This document shows, in pieces, positions 45,442 through 54,392 of a stretch of DNA of 64,000 nt (the first letter of the stretch is position 1; every line of letters begins with the position of its first letter). Under the pieces are notes generated by a model. That model was not told the DNA's origin. It saw nothing but the letters and a program-made list of their open reading frames with translations, and made no database searches. The stretch covers positions 1,845,001 to 1,909,000 of the forward strand of contig CP048470.1 in assembly GCA_025559845.1 (NCBI GenBank), written 5' to 3'. The position numbers and the translations under genes are program-made. This stretch comes from Agrobacterium tumefaciens (lineage in GTDB: Bacteria; Pseudomonadota; Alphaproteobacteria; Rhizobiales; Rhizobiaceae).

Positions 45442-46176
45442 TCAAATGACGTGGGCTGCCTGAAGTGCTGTCAGAACGTCGCTTTTGAGTTCGGCCAGCC
45501 GGGCTGCGCGCCGGTCACGGGGGCGAGCGACGTCAACTGCCAGATCATGCTGGATGCCACCGTCACGCGCACCCATCATGTAGATCCGGTCGCCGAGATA
45601 GAGCGCCTCGTCGATGTCATGCGTCACCAGCAGGAAGGAAATACCCCGCTTTTCCACGAGCTTCAGCACGAGGTCCTGCAGTTTCATGCGGGTGAAGGCG
45701 TCGACGGCGCTGAAAGGTTCGTCGAGAAGCAGGATACGCGGTTCGGTATAGAGCGCCCGGGCGATTGCCACACGCTGCGCCATGCCGCCGGACAGTGCCT
45801 TTGGCAAGGTTTCACTATGGCCGGTCAAACCGACATCATCGATCAAGCGAGTGACACGGGCGCGATCGTAACGCGATCCGTCTGCATAACCAATGTTTTG
45901 TGCCACGGTGAGCCACGGCATCAGTCGCGGCTCCTGAAACACGAAGGCAACAGGTGGTCCTGAAGAGCTATCGCCAGCCTGACCAGTCCTGACTGAAACA
46001 TGACCTGAAAAGCGTTTGTCGAGACCGGCAGCAATGCGCAGAAGGGTGCTTTTTCCGCAGCCACTCGGACCCAGCAGCACCGCAGCCTCGCCGTTGTCGA
46101 GGCTCAATTTAATGTCGTGCAGCACGACGGTCTTGCCGAATGCTTTTTCCCGGACATCGATATCGAGAAGGCTCAT
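45442..46176 (-). CDS. ssuB: Aliphatic sulfonate ABC transporter ATPase
   Basis: 244 aa. Walker A GPSGCGKST (about 36), Q-loop VFQEPRLMPW, signature LSGGMAQRVAIARAL, Walker B LLLDEPFSAVDA, H-loop VTHDIDEAL: the nitrate/sulfonate/taurine subfamily. It overlaps ssuC by four bases. Confidence 0.92.
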   Translation of the reverse strand: MSLLDIDVREKAFGKTVVLHDIKLSLDNGEAAVLLGPSGCGKSTLLRIAAGLDKRFSGHVSVRTGQAGDSSSGPPVAFVFQEPRLMPWLTVAQNIGYADGSRYDRARVTRLIDDVGLTGHSETLPKALSGGMAQRVAIARALYTEPRILLLDEPFSAVDAFTRMKLQDLVLKLVEKRGISFLLVTHDIDEALYLGDRIYMMGARDGGIQHDLAVDVARPRDRRAARLAELKSDVLTALQAAHVI

Positions 46177-47042
46177 GCCGGGCGCCCTCCGATCGACGTC
46201 GAATAGCTGTCGCGCCAGGAAAGGCAGCGATCCTCGATCAGCTTGAAGAGGCTGTCAGAAATTTTGCCAAGCACGGCCAGACAGATGATGGCGATCAATA
46301 CGAGATCCGGGCGCGAAAGCTCGCGCCCATCCGAGAGCATGTAACCGATGCCTTCGGAGGCGGCGAGCAGTTCCGCAGCCACGACACTCAGCCAGGCAAG
46401 GGACAGACCGTAACGCAGACCGGTGAAGAGATGTGGAAGCGATGCGGGAATGAGAATGCGCCAAACAAGAACCGGCAGAGGCTGCCGATACATTTCCCCG
46501 ACCTCCACGAGCTTGCGGTCTACATTGCGGATGCCGGAGAACAGGCTGAGATAAACAGGAAAGAAAGCGCTTTTGGCGATCAGGACGATCTTCGAGGTTT
46601 CGCCAATACCGAACCAGATCATCAGCAGCGGCACCCAGGCGAGGCTGGGGACGGCGCGCAGAGCCTGGAAGCTGGGCTCGAGATACCGTTCCGCCGAATA
46701 CCACAGTCCCACCACCGATCCCACGACGATTGCGAGAAGTGAGCCCACAGTAAAACCGATCAAAACACGCAAGGCGCTGGCGGCAATGTTGGTCCAAAGC
46801 GGCCCCTCCGCGAGATACAGGAAGGTCGTATAGAGATCTGACGGGGGCGGCAGCACATAGGGGCTTACCCAACCCATTCTTACAAAGAGCTCGAGCAGAA
46901 CGAGCGCGCCAACAGGCACGATCGCTCCACGCAGGTCGAGAGACAGCAGCTTTTTGCCAAAGCGGGAAAGAGGACCCGACGATTGCGCTTTTGTCGCCTC
47001 GTTTCTTGCCTCGCCCCTGAATTCCTGGGTCGAGAATGTCAT
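46173..47042 (-). CDS. ssuC: Aliphatic sulfonate ABC transporter permease
   Basis: 289 aa, about six membrane segments starting near residue 40. LQALRAVPSLAWVPLLMIWFG (about 143-163) is the signature of the SsuC/TauC permeases, and the EAA-like loop follows near residue 200. Its start overlaps the ssuA stop codon. Confidence 0.92.
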   Translation of the reverse strand: MTFSTQEFRGEARNEATKAQSSGPLSRFGKKLLSLDLRGAIVPVGALVLLELFVRMGWVSPYVLPPPSDLYTTFLYLAEGPLWTNIAASALRVLIGFTVGSLLAIVVGSVVGLWYSAERYLEPSFQALRAVPSLAWVPLLMIWFGIGETSKIVLIAKSAFFPVYLSLFSGIRNVDRKLVEVGEMYRQPLPVLVWRILIPASLPHLFTGLRYGLSLAWLSVVAAELLAASEGIGYMLSDGRELSRPDLVLIAIICLAVLGKISDSLFKLIEDRCLSWRDSYSTSIGGRPA

Positions 47043-48034
47043 GCTCCGAGAACTTTCTTGGCCGGTGCCGGATCAAGAAGCTGTCCAAGGACGTCATCGA
47101 CATTGGTGCCTGGGCGAAGAACCTCGGAACCGAGCAATGGTGTCGCTGTTTTGATAGAGGCCAGCAGCTCATCACCGGGGACCGGATCAGACCAGTCGCG
47201 GCGGTCTACCGTCAGTTTCGTGACCTGTGGATCACTGCCGGTCTGCTGCGTGACGAAGGAAATGAATTCCTCCTTGTTCTCGCGTATCCATTTCTGCGTC
47301 TCGACCCAAACGCCAAGTACGCGTTCGACAGCTTTCGGATATTTACCGAGGAATTCTTCCGAGACGCTGAAGACGCTGCCTTCACGCCAGCTTTTATCGC
47401 TGAAGATTGCGCGATCGCCTGCAATTTCAGCCTGCGCCGTCTGCGGATCAATACCAACCCAGGCATCGACCTGTCCCTGCTGGAGTGCCGCAAAGCCTTC
47501 AGGATGTTGCAGGTTGACGACCTTGAGATCGTTGATCGTCAGGTTGGATTTTGCCAATGCGCGCACCAGTGTGAAATAGGGTGCGGTTCCCTTTGTTACC
47601 GCGATTGTCTTGCCCTTGAGATCGGCAACCGACTGCAACGGGGAATCCGGCTTCACCTGGATGATCGAAGAGCCACCCCAGCTTGCGACATAAATGACCT
47701 TCAGCGGCACGCCGTTGGCGCGTGACAGAAAGGCGGAAAGGGCGGCGGACCCGGCAAAATCTGTCGAGCCGACTTTCAGGAACTCCAGCGAGTTATTGCT
47801 GCCACGCGATTGCACCCATGTAATCTTGGTGCCGACGTCCTTGAAAGCCTCTTCCAGCCAACCCTTGTTCTTGATGAGAAGCGTGTGGGACGAATAAAAA
47901 CCCCAATCCAGCCGCAGTTCGGCGGGGAAGTCCTGAGACGATTGTGCCGAAGCAAAACTGACGCCGAAGGGTGATGCGAGAGCGGCACCAGCGCCGATTT
48001 TAAGGGCGGTGCGACGAGAGAGTTTGAGAGCCAT
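47039..48034 (-). CDS. ssuA: Aliphatic sulfonate ABC transporter substrate-binding protein
   Basis: 331 aa from the ATG at 48034 (GGATGGG upstream). The N-terminus has a Tat-type signal peptide: SRRTALK at residues 6-12, hydrophobic core, cleavage after ASA at about 30. The mature protein has the SsuA/TauA pattern: LRLDWGFYSSHTLLIKNKGWLEEAF, then DLKGKTIAVTKGT and ISDKS-type hinge regions. First gene of the ssu operon. Confidence 0.9.
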   Translation of the reverse strand: MALKLSRRTALKIGAGAALASPFGVSFASAQSSQDFPAELRLDWGFYSSHTLLIKNKGWLEEAFKDVGTKITWVQSRGSNNSLEFLKVGSTDFAGSAALSAFLSRANGVPLKVIYVASWGGSSIIQVKPDSPLQSVADLKGKTIAVTKGTAPYFTLVRALAKSNLTINDLKVVNLQHPEGFAALQQGQVDAWVGIDPQTAQAEIAGDRAIFSDKSWREGSVFSVSEEFLGKYPKAVERVLGVWVETQKWIRENKEEFISFVTQQTGSDPQVTKLTVDRRDWSDPVPGDELLASIKTATPLLGSEVLRPGTNVDDVLGQLLDPAPAKKVLGA

Positions 48035-48053
48035 GTACCCATCCAATATACTA

Positions 48054-48065
48054 AATCTATAGATT
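48054..48065. promoter_or_regulatory. Palindrome upstream of ssuA
   Basis: AATCTATAGATT, a perfect 12-bp palindrome 20 bp before the ssuA start codon. Candidate operator for the sulfur-status regulator of the ssu operon. The regulator is not encoded nearby. Confidence 0.5.
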
Positions 48066-48230
48066 AATAGTTATCGCGCATGTGCGCTGAAGGTCGTGGC
48101 AAGCTTTGCTATAAACCAAGAGGTTTGAGGAAAATCCATCCTGTGAATCTGCTTTGCGCTTTACGCAAAAACCACCGGTGAAAATACCTCGTGTTGCCAA
48201 TGGCGAGAAAGTCGACTAGGACGCGAAACA

Positions 48231-48245
48231 TGACTTTAAAAGTCA
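48231..48245. promoter_or_regulatory. Iron-responsive operator (RirA-type, TGA-N9-TCA)
   Basis: TGACTTTAAAAGTCA: a perfect dyad of the TGA-N9-TCA form known as the iron-responsive operator bound by RirA in Rhizobium. It lies 33 bp before the ECF sigma start. It would repress the iron-uptake operon when iron is sufficient. Confidence 0.7.
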
Positions 48246-48278
48246 ATAAATGCTGTCCGGATCGTCAAGGCTGCCGCG

Positions 48279-48785
48279 TTGAATGACATCGACCAAAATT
48301 TGCAGCTCTTCCTCCAGCACCGGTCGGAGCTTGTCGACTATGCAGCCAAAATCGTAGGAGACCGGGCGCGCGGGGAGGATGTGGTGCAGGAGGCATTCAT
48401 TCGCCTGCGTTCTGCTGCAAAAGAGCAAAAACTCGATGAGCCGATCGGCTTTCTTCGCCGCATCATCCGAAATCTTGCAATCGATATTGTTCGTCACTCA
48501 TCGGTCGAGAAGGTGCGCTTCGTTGACGGCGCGGACTATGAAGCCGTTGCTGAAGACCGCCCCCGTCAAGACAAGATCGTCGAAGACCGAGACGACTTGC
48601 GCATCGTTATCGAAGCAATGGCGGAGCTTCCCGAACGGACGCGGAAGGCCCTGGAGATGCATCGGTTTGAGGGTATGAAGCTGAAGGAGATCGCATCTGA
48701 ACTCGGGATTTCCGTCGCGCTCGCCCATGCGCTTGTCTACGAGGGGCTTGATCATTGCCGCAAACGTCTGTTTCGAAAGCATTGA
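48279..48785 (+). CDS. ECF RNA polymerase sigma factor, FecI-like
   Basis: 168 aa with a TTG start at 48279 (AAGG eight bases upstream); the nearby ATGs at 48250 and 48283 are out of frame. Region 2 lies at about residues 11-75 (DRARGEDVVQEAFIRL) and region 4 at about 105-165 (LPERTRKALEMHRFEGMKLK, EIASELGIS). With the next two genes it forms a FecI-FecR-FecA type surface-signalling set: the sigma factor is activated when the outer-membrane receptor binds its ferric siderophore and drives transcription of the uptake genes. Confidence 0.9.
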   Translation: MNDIDQNLQLFLQHRSELVDYAAKIVGDRARGEDVVQEAFIRLRSAAKEQKLDEPIGFLRRIIRNLAIDIVRHSSVEKVRFVDGADYEAVAEDRPRQDKIVEDRDDLRIVIEAMAELPERTRKALEMHRFEGMKLKEIASELGISVALAHALVYEGLDHCRKRLFRKH

Positions 48786-48890
48786 GCGCTGACATGATAT
48801 CTGAAAAAAACGCGGGCTCATTCGTCTTGTTAATAAGGGTATACAGGAGGGGCTGGTCGGCACCTCTCAGACAGAGGCGGTTCCACTAGG

Positions 48891-49847
48891 ATGCAGCAGG
48901 AAAAAGACCGCGCCGCGGATGAGGCACTGCACTGGCTTATCGCCCTGCAAGAGGATGAAGATGACGCCGCATTGAAAGCGCGTTTTGAATCCTGGCTGTC
49001 CGCAAGCGCCGACAATCGCCACGCCTGGGATGAATGCCGGCATGTTTGGGACACCTTGGGTGCTGTCGGCCCAAACAGGGAAAAACCTTTAACGGCCTCG
49101 ACAGTGCGGAAAAATCGCTCAACTGGCCGACATCTTCTGGCAGGGCTTGCCGGCGCCATGGCTATCTGTCTCGCTGTCGTGTTGCAGCCGGCTGTCAGTC
49201 TCTGGCTCGCAGCAGATTATGCTACCGGTGTAGCCCAGACACGCGAAATCCGGCTTGAGGATGGTAGCACGGTCTATCTCGGGGCAGACAGCGCCATATC
49301 GGTTTCGTTCGACGCGACATCCCGAAACATCGCACTCCTCACTGGAGAAGCTTATTTTGATGTGACGCCTAACCCTGCGAGACCGTTCAAGGTCGAGACC
49401 GGGAGTATCGAAACGAAAGTTCTCGGGACTGCCTTCAATGTCCGACGTTCGGGGACCGGCGTCAATGTTTCCGTCAATCATGGGCGCGTTGCCGTTTCGA
49501 ACGAAGAGGTGGCAGAGAACCTGAACACACCTCTCGCCGCCGGTGACTGGGTCAACGTGACATGGGATGGCAAGGTCGAGAGGGGTAACGACGCTCCCGA
49601 ATTGGCTGGCGGATGGCGGACGGGTATGCTTGTCGTCAAAGACCGCCCCGTCACCGAGGTCATTGACGAAATTCGGCGCCACTACAAAGGAACAATCCTG
49701 TCTACCGACCGGCAATTGGCCGCATTGAGGGTCACCGGCGTCTACAATCTCAGGCAGCCGGTCGAGGCGCTGAATGCGCTCGTTCAGGCGCATGGCGCAC
49801 GCGTTCATGAAGTCACGCCCTGGGTTGCTGTCGTGTCGCGCTGGTAG
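48891..49847 (+). CDS. FecR family anti-sigma/sigma regulator
   Basis: 318 aa. Cytoplasmic N-terminal FecR domain (about 1-75, with conserved Trp residues in LHWLIALQE and FESWLSASADNRHAWDE), one membrane segment at about 85-108, then the periplasmic FecR beta domain (REIRLEDGSTVYLGADSAISV; GEAYFDVTPNPARPFKVETG) and a C-terminal STN-like segment. It senses the TonB receptor's signalling domain and controls the sigma factor. Its stop codon directly abuts the receptor frame. Confidence 0.92.
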   Translation: MQQEKDRAADEALHWLIALQEDEDDAALKARFESWLSASADNRHAWDECRHVWDTLGAVGPNREKPLTASTVRKNRSTGRHLLAGLAGAMAICLAVVLQPAVSLWLAADYATGVAQTREIRLEDGSTVYLGADSAISVSFDATSRNIALLTGEAYFDVTPNPARPFKVETGSIETKVLGTAFNVRRSGTGVNVSVNHGRVAVSNEEVAENLNTPLAAGDWVNVTWDGKVERGNDAPELAGGWRTGMLVVKDRPVTEVIDEIRRHYKGTILSTDRQLAALRVTGVYNLRQPVEALNALVQAHGARVHEVTPWVAVVSRW

Positions 49848-49979
49848 GTGTTTCGACTTTTTTCAAAATATGAGTATTTTTCTCTGAAATTTGTCATGGC
49901 TGCTTCGTCCTTGGAATCGAGAGGGCAAAACTGGCTGATGGCCGAACCCTCAAAGTCTAATTCGAGAGGGTTCGGGGTA

Positions 49980-52490
49980 ATGCAGAGAATGAAGGTCGCA
50001 TCGGCAGGGGTCGCTGGTGCATTGATCGTTGGCACGGCACTCGGCACGCTTTTCATGGCGTCGGCTTCGATGGCACAGGAGGTGCCTGCAGGCACATCGG
50101 CAAGAACGGTCGAAAAGCAGTTCAACATCCCGCCGCAATCGCTGCAAAACGCGTTGACCCTTTTCGGTCAACAGGCCGGAATTCAGGTTTCCGTCAATGC
50201 GGCGACCATTCGTTCAATCTCTTCGTCAGGTGTGTCAGGGCGGTTGTCTCCGCAGGTGGCGATAGAAAGGCTACTGGCTGGTTCTGGTCTGCCTCACCGA
50301 TTTACGAGTGCGACCACGGTCGTCGTTGGTTCGTCCGATCAAGGTGCGAATGCGGGTGGTGCGGATACCACGATGCTCGAAGCAATCACGGTCGTCGGTG
50401 CTGGAAACTCTGTTACGGAGGGGACGGGATCCTATACCACTGGTGCCATGAGTGCAGCTACGAAAATACCCCTCGCAGTTCACGAAACGCCACAAGCGGT
50501 TACGGTTATCACACGCCAGAAAATGAATGACCAGGCGATGACGACGGTGGAAGACGTCGTTCGCAATTCGACGGGTTTGAGTTTGCGCAAATGGGGCGGT
50601 GAGCGCCAACGATATTACGCTCGCGGCTTCATGATCGACAATTTCATGATGGATGGACTCCCGGTCAACTATGAGCCGGATACATTCACCGATGGTACTT
50701 TGTCGATGTACGACCATGTTGAGGTTGTGCGCGGAGCAACCGGATTGGTAACCGGCACAGGCGATCCATCGGGGACGCTCAATTTTGTTCGTAAACGTCC
50801 AACCGACACTGCCCAGACCTCCGTGACGACCAGCATCGGAAGTTGGGCAAACTATCGAGGCGAGCTGGACGTCGGCGGTCCGATCAACGAAGACGGCACC
50901 ATTCGTGGTCGCTTTGTCACCGGTCTTCAGGACAAGAATAACTTCATTCGCGACTACGAAAGCAAGCGTCAGCTATATTACGGAACGGTTGAAGTTGATG
51001 TCGGCGACAGCACCACACTGAGTGTTGGCGGGTACTATAATCGTGAAGACAATCCTGGCGCGGATTGGAATGGGTTGGGCACCAATCCAGATGGCACGTT
51101 TCTGGACATATCTCGCTCAAACCGCCTTTCGCCCACCTGGAGTTACTGGGACAAAGAGAGCGTAAGCGGTTTCGTCGAACTGGACCACGAGTTCGACAAC
51201 GGATGGTCAGCGAAGTTAGCCGCTCGTGCTTTGAATACAACGATGGACATGAGGGGCTCGTTCCTTCAAGAGCCAACATATGATGCAGACGGGAACACGA
51301 CATACGCATTACGCGGTGGCGTTTATAATTATGAACGAAATCAACGCAGCATCGATGCCTACGCTTCGGGACCTGTCGAAATGTTCGGTCGCGAACATGA
51401 GTTCGTTTTCGGCGCGAGTCATCGAACGAGCGATTGGTATGATGTCGGTTCTGCCTACAACACCGCGACCGGCGGCTTTGATCTGACCACAATCAATCCC
51501 TATACGTGGGATCCCACTTCATTCGCCATCCCGGACATTCTGGGTTACTGGGGCCAGTGGTCCAGAGCTCAGGAAGTCAGGCAAACCTCGCTCTACGGTA
51601 CCGGCCGCTTTTCGCTGACAGATGACCTGAAGCTCATCACCGGGGGGCGTTACGACTGGTATGACTTCAGTACGCAAACCGACGACGCGGGTTGGATAAC
51701 CTCGCAAAACTACAAGGAAAATGCCCACTTTACTCCGTATGCTGGCCTGATTTATCAGCTAAACGACACCTATTCGGTGTACGCGAGTTACACGAGCATC
51801 TTCAAACCGCAATCGACTTACGTCAGCGCGTCCGGCGGTGGGCTGGATCCTGTCACTGGTACCAATTACGAAATTGGCGGCAAAGGAACCTATTTTGACG
51901 AGCGGCTGAATGTAGGCGTATCCCTGTTCTACACGCTGCAGGAGAATCTCCCCGAATCTCTTACAAGTTCATCGTGCTCCGTCGGATGGGAATGCTATCG
52001 CGCTGTCGGTGAGGTTGAAAGCAAGGGTATCGATGTGGAGGTATCTGGGGAGATCCTGCCGCGATTGAACCTCATGGCCGGTTATACTTATACCCACGCA
52101 GAAGTCACAAAGGATTCGAACACCGGCGTTGCCGGGGATCTTTACAATACATTCCTTCCGCAACATCAGTTCAAGCTCTCAACGATGTACCACCTGCCTG
52201 GTGAGTGGGAAAAATGGCGCGTCGGCGGAGCGGTGCGCTGGCAGAGCGAAATGACATCTGTCTCCTTGAAGGACACTTCGCCAATGCTGGGCGTAACGCC
52301 GGTGGTGCAAAAGCCATTTGCAGTTGTCGATTTTGTCATCGGTTACAAGGTCAGCGACAATTTTGACCTTCAGCTGAATGTCAACAACGTGTTCGACAAC
52401 AAGTACTATGAATCCATCGGTGGGTTCGAAGGATCTAACTCGTTTGGTGCGCCACGCAACTTCCTGTTGACTGCCAAAGCAACGTTCTAA
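49980..52490 (+). CDS. TonB-dependent siderophore receptor with signalling (STN) domain
   Basis: About 836 aa from the ATG at 49980 (AGAGGG upstream). The frame is open back to 49848, so a longer leader, as in some FecA-type receptors, is possible. The signal sequence ends near ASASMA. The STN domain (about 52-120, FNIPPQSLQNALTLFGQQAG) touches FecR. The plug domain starts around HETPQAVTVITRQKM and includes RGFMIDNFMMDGLPV. A 22-strand barrel follows, ending in FLLTAKATF with C-terminal Phe. GTNYEIGGKG is the FhuE/FpvA-type siderophore-receptor signature. It imports a ferric siderophore across the outer membrane, most likely of hydroxamate or mixed type; no siderophore synthesis gene is nearby. 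Confidence 0.92.
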   Translation: MQRMKVASAGVAGALIVGTALGTLFMASASMAQEVPAGTSARTVEKQFNIPPQSLQNALTLFGQQAGIQVSVNAATIRSISSSGVSGRLSPQVAIERLLAGSGLPHRFTSATTVVVGSSDQGANAGGADTTMLEAITVVGAGNSVTEGTGSYTTGAMSAATKIPLAVHETPQAVTVITRQKMNDQAMTTVEDVVRNSTGLSLRKWGGERQRYYARGFMIDNFMMDGLPVNYEPDTFTDGTLSMYDHVEVVRGATGLVTGTGDPSGTLNFVRKRPTDTAQTSVTTSIGSWANYRGELDVGGPINEDGTIRGRFVTGLQDKNNFIRDYESKRQLYYGTVEVDVGDSTTLSVGGYYNREDNPGADWNGLGTNPDGTFLDISRSNRLSPTWSYWDKESVSGFVELDHEFDNGWSAKLAARALNTTMDMRGSFLQEPTYDADGNTTYALRGGVYNYERNQRSIDAYASGPVEMFGREHEFVFGASHRTSDWYDVGSAYNTATGGFDLTTINPYTWDPTSFAIPDILGYWGQWSRAQEVRQTSLYGTGRFSLTDDLKLITGGRYDWYDFSTQTDDAGWITSQNYKENAHFTPYAGLIYQLNDTYSVYASYTSIFKPQSTYVSASGGGLDPVTGTNYEIGGKGTYFDERLNVGVSLFYTLQENLPESLTSSSCSVGWECYRAVGEVESKGIDVEVSGEILPRLNLMAGYTYTHAEVTKDSNTGVAGDLYNTFLPQHQFKLSTMYHLPGEWEKWRVGGAVRWQSEMTSVSLKDTSPMLGVTPVVQKPFAVVDFVIGYKVSDNFDLQLNVNNVFDNKYYESIGGFEGSNSFGAPRNFLLTAKATF

Positions 52491-52558
52491 CCCCAATGCG
52501 GGTGGAGCTACATTTGCTGCGCCCGCTCATAGCCAAACAACAAATGGGACGTTGAGAA

Positions 52559-53551
52559 ATGACCTTATCTCTCCAGCCGCTTCGGGCACTTTGCCTCCTG
52601 ATAATCTGCTGTGCATATCTGGCGGTAGCGCCGTTATCGTCCGAGGCCGCTGAACCTCAGACGTTTCCGGTAGTGGTTGATCACAGATTGGCCAAAACGC
52701 TAATTCCCGTTGAAGCGAAGCGTATTATAACCCTTGGGTGGAGTGGCGAGGATGTCGTTCTAGCGCTCGGCAAGACGCCGATTGCGATGACGAGATATGG
52801 CGCTTTCCCGAATGGCGTGTTCCCCTGGGTAGAGGAAAAGCTTACCGGAGAGGCACCCGCCCTGCTGAGCGGAGATTTCGACTACGAAAAGATCGCGGCT
52901 TTGAAGCCAGACCTGATTGTGGGCGTGTATTCGGGGATCGATGAGGTGGCGTACAAGCGTTTATCCTCAATAGCGCCCACGGTGGTCTATCGCAGTGGCC
53001 CCTGGAGTGCAGACTGGCGGGAGCAGACGACCATCATTGGTGAAGCGCTCGGTAAAAGCGAGGAGGCTGCATCGCTTATCGAGGGCACAAACGAACACCT
53101 GCGTGACCTTGGCAATGCGCATCCCGAACTCCGAGACAAGACCTTCACGTTCGGTACCTTCTTTCCCGGCGGCAATGGGATCGTGGTGTACCTACCAAGA
53201 GACCCACGCATCGCGGCCTTGATGGAACTCGGTATGCAAACATCCAAAGGCGTCACAGGACTTTCCAAGAGCAAACCTGAGGAAACGTCAGTCACAGTGC
53301 CGATAGAAGACATTGCTTCCATCGACGCAGACATTCTCATCATGTGGTATGGCCCTGGTGCACGTGCAGCGGCCGAGGCTCAACCGATGTTCAATACGCT
53401 CGATGCCGTCAAACGCGGCTCCTACGTGGCGCTCGAGGACCCTGTTGATGTCTGGTCGACATCGGCGCTCAGCGTTCTTTCCATCCCCTACGGTTTCCCC
53501 CGATTTGTGCCACGCCTTGCAGAGGCGGCGGCACGTGCAGACGGACAATGA
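52559..53551 (+). CDS. Iron-siderophore ABC transporter substrate-binding protein
   Basis: 330 aa. Signal peptide to about residue 30 (LSSEA, mature AEPQTFPVVVDH). FepB/FecB-type pattern: KRIITLGWSGEDVVLALGKTPIAMT, ALKPDLIVGVYSGIDEVAYKRLSSIAPTV, and the long hinge helix of class III binding proteins. It takes the ferric siderophore delivered by the TonB receptor to the FecCD-type permeases two genes on. Confidence 0.92.
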   Translation: MTLSLQPLRALCLLIICCAYLAVAPLSSEAAEPQTFPVVVDHRLAKTLIPVEAKRIITLGWSGEDVVLALGKTPIAMTRYGAFPNGVFPWVEEKLTGEAPALLSGDFDYEKIAALKPDLIVGVYSGIDEVAYKRLSSIAPTVVYRSGPWSADWREQTTIIGEALGKSEEAASLIEGTNEHLRDLGNAHPELRDKTFTFGTFFPGGNGIVVYLPRDPRIAALMELGMQTSKGVTGLSKSKPEETSVTVPIEDIASIDADILIMWYGPGARAAAEAQPMFNTLDAVKRGSYVALEDPVDVWSTSALSVLSIPYGFPRFVPRLAEAAARADGQ

Positions 53552-53552
53552 C

Positions 53553-54392
53553 ATGACGATCAACGCAAAAGCACTTTCCGGCGCCGCCGACCACGACCAT
53601 GACCACCACGATCCCTACGTCGAGGACTATTTTTTTGCCGAGACAGTATCGGTCGTCCGCCTGTCGCCATCAATGATGCGCGTTGTCGTCAGGGTCGCTG
53701 GCGGTGAGCGGCTGATCACCAGTGGTCACCCTGACGAATGGGTTCGCCTCGCTTTGCAGCCGAACTCCGAGACACCGGTCACGCTGCCGGTACTGATGGA
53801 CAACGGCAAATGGGGACGGCCTGACGGTTCAAAGCATTGCCCGAACCGTCCTTATACGATCCGCCGCTGGGATGCGGGGCGTTGCGAGATGACGATTGAC
53901 CTCGTGGTCCATGAGGGCGGTGTCGCAGCCACCTGGGCAATCAATGCCAAGGTTGGCGACGTGGTCGGCATCTGCAATCCCGAGGGGCGCTTCTGGATGC
54001 CGAAGGGCAGTGAATGGCTGTTGATGCTGACGGACATTACCGGGCTTCCCGCCGTCGGCCGCGTGCTGGAAGAGCTACCGGCCGGGTTGCGAACAATCGT
54101 GCATGTCGAAGTGCCATCCGAGGCCGATCGCCAGCAGATCGAAACGGCCGCAGAGGTTTCCTTCCATTGGCACGCCTGCCACGGACCGAAGCCGGAGCGA
54201 ACCGGTTACACTGAGCTTTCCCGCATTGCTGGCGAGATCAGGGAACTGCCGGAAGGTCCGGGCTATATCTATATCGCCGGTGAGGCCAAGACCGTCTCCG
54301 ATTGCCGCAAACATTTCCGCGATGCGCTCGGTTTCGACAAGAACCGCATCGATGCGATCGGCTACTGGATCGAAGGGCAGGCGCGGGTGTGA
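53553..54392 (+). CDS. Siderophore-interacting protein (FAD-dependent ferric reductase, ViuB-like)
   Basis: 279 aa from the ATG at 53553, one base after the previous stop. It has a His/Asp-rich start (DHDHDHHD, residues 13-20), then the SIP FAD-binding domain with RPYTIRRWD, and a C-terminal NAD(P)H domain with YIYIAGEAKTVSDCRKHFRD. Family members reduce Fe(III)-siderophore in the cytoplasm to release iron. The acidic-His N-terminus could bind metal (inference). Confidence 0.92.
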   Translation: MTINAKALSGAADHDHDHHDPYVEDYFFAETVSVVRLSPSMMRVVVRVAGGERLITSGHPDEWVRLALQPNSETPVTLPVLMDNGKWGRPDGSKHCPNRPYTIRRWDAGRCEMTIDLVVHEGGVAATWAINAKVGDVVGICNPEGRFWMPKGSEWLLMLTDITGLPAVGRVLEELPAGLRTIVHVEVPSEADRQQIETAAEVSFHWHACHGPKPERTGYTELSRIAGEIRELPEGPGYIYIAGEAKTVSDCRKHFRDALGFDKNRIDAIGYWIEGQARV

